Shown one piece after another: positions 36,318-36,563 of a stretch of DNA of 36,563 nucleotides. The stretch is from Leyella stercorea DSM 18206 (GTDB lineage Bacteria > Bacteroidota > Bacteroidia > Bacteroidales > Bacteroidaceae): positions 1,755-38,317 of the forward strand of contig NZ_JH379411.1 of assembly GCF_000235885.1 (NCBI RefSeq), read 5' to 3'. The translations under genes and the position numbers were made by a program. The notes beneath the pieces are model-generated. The model was not told where the DNA came from, did not search any database, and was given only the letters and a program-made list of their open reading frames with translations. Within the stretch, counting starts at the first letter, position 1, and the number at the start of each line of letters is the position of its first letter.

Positions 36318-36405
36318 CAGGCGCAGTTTGTTGCAAATACAGGTGCAGTTTGTTGAATGTGTTAGTGCGGTTTATTGCAGATACAGGCGCAGTTTGGTCG
36401 CTCTT
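36318..36405. repeat. Degenerate 22-bp tandem repeat, four copies
   Basis: Copies start at 36318, 36340, 36362 and 36384; each holds a GTGCAGTTTGTTG or GCGCAGTTTG core (GTGCGGTTTATTG in the third). The interval upstream of it (36242-36317) is A/T-rich, with an ACGTT/AACGT inverted repeat near 36276-36292 and no clear TAnnTTTG promoter for ruvA. Confidence 0.8.
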
Positions 36406-36430
36406 CACCACATGTTTTGTCATCGTTGCG

Positions 36431-36532
36431 CGTCCGCCACCCGATCAGATTCCGTCCGCCACCCAATCAGATTCCGTCCGCCATCCAATCAGATTCCGTC
36501 CGCCGCCCGATCATATTCCGTCCGCCGCCCGT
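36431..36532. repeat. 22-bp tandem repeat, four full copies and one partial
   Basis: Copies start at 36431, 36453, 36475, 36497 and 36519 (partial). The unit begins CGTCCGCC and contains GATCA or AATCA followed by GATTC or TATTC. The copies abut directly and differ at a few positions. No ORF of note crosses them. Confidence 0.9.
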
Positions 36533-36563
36533 AGGAGGATATGGCATCTTGCCATATCCACGC
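36532..36563. repeat. Dispersed hairpin repeat, copy 2
   Basis: GGATATGGCA (36537-36546) pairs perfectly with TGCCATATCC (36550-36559); the flanks TAGGA and ACGC are the same as in the copy at 35533. It runs to the window edge. Confidence 0.75.

Overview
The window looks like chromosome of a Bacteroidota member of the order Bacteroidales, most likely a Prevotella/Segatella-type organism. The taxonomic evidence is: bifunctional fucose-salvage gene fkp; SprA, the outer-membrane translocon of the type IX secretion system (T9SS); secreted proteins ending in T9SS type A sorting domains; a SusB-type GH97 alpha-glucosidase; and promoters of the Bacteroidetes TTTG-N(18-20)-TAnnTTTG type instead of classical -35/-10 boxes. 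Most genes are GC-rich in style. One gene at 23.7-25.3 kb is visibly AT-rich.

Layout. 0.1-3.0 kb: fkp (+), preceded by inverted 8-bp repeat arrays and closed by a strong terminator. 3.3-9.9 kb: two minus-strand genes, a large multidomain T9SS-secreted surface protein and a secreted S9B/DPP IV-like peptidase. 10.2-17.4 kb: a plus-strand run of six genes with short gaps or overlaps: M3 peptidase (dcp-like), dCMP deaminase, S41 C-terminal processing peptidase, 5-formyl-THF cyclo-ligase, o-succinylbenzoate synthase (menC) and a MATE transporter. 17.4-19.2 kb: a minus-strand, ATGA-coupled pair of small secreted proteins, one of which is little more than a signal peptide and a T9SS sorting domain. 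19.5-23.1 kb: a phosphate-selective-type porin, a candidate small RNA (well-formed promoter and intrinsic terminator about 115 nt apart with no ORF between them) and a SusB-like GH97 enzyme. 23.1-25.4 kb: an AT-rich island with a repeat-bearing noncoding stretch, a well-formed promoter and a 540-aa four-module protein (CoiA-like nuclease, Cys cluster, SLOG/YspA-like nucleotide-binding domain, topoisomerase-type zinc finger). 25.6-27.7 kb: a surface lipoprotein and UDP-glucose 6-dehydrogenase (both -). 27.8-36.2 kb: sprA and ruvA (both -), ruvA upstream. 36.2-36.6 kb: noncoding, almost entirely short tandem repeats.

How the parts connect. SprA would export the T9SS sorting-domain proteins seen at 3.3-7.6 kb and 18.7-19.2 kb. 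Fkp and Ugd supply GDP-fucose and UDP-glucuronate for surface glycans. The S9 and M3 peptidases and GH97 fit a saccharolytic and peptidolytic gut or oral commensal.

The best candidate for something undescribed is the 540-aa nuclease-SLOG fusion. Its modules suggest a one-gene effector in which a nucleotide sensor controls a nuclease, possibly in defence; this is inference from domain content only. The second is the candidate sRNA at about 20.68-20.80 kb. A third, unexpected pattern is that four intergenic tandem arrays with mutually dissimilar sequences share a 22-bp period (9.98 kb, 23.3 kb, 36.32 kb, 36.43 kb). No tRNA, rRNA, integrase, transposase or CRISPR array was seen.
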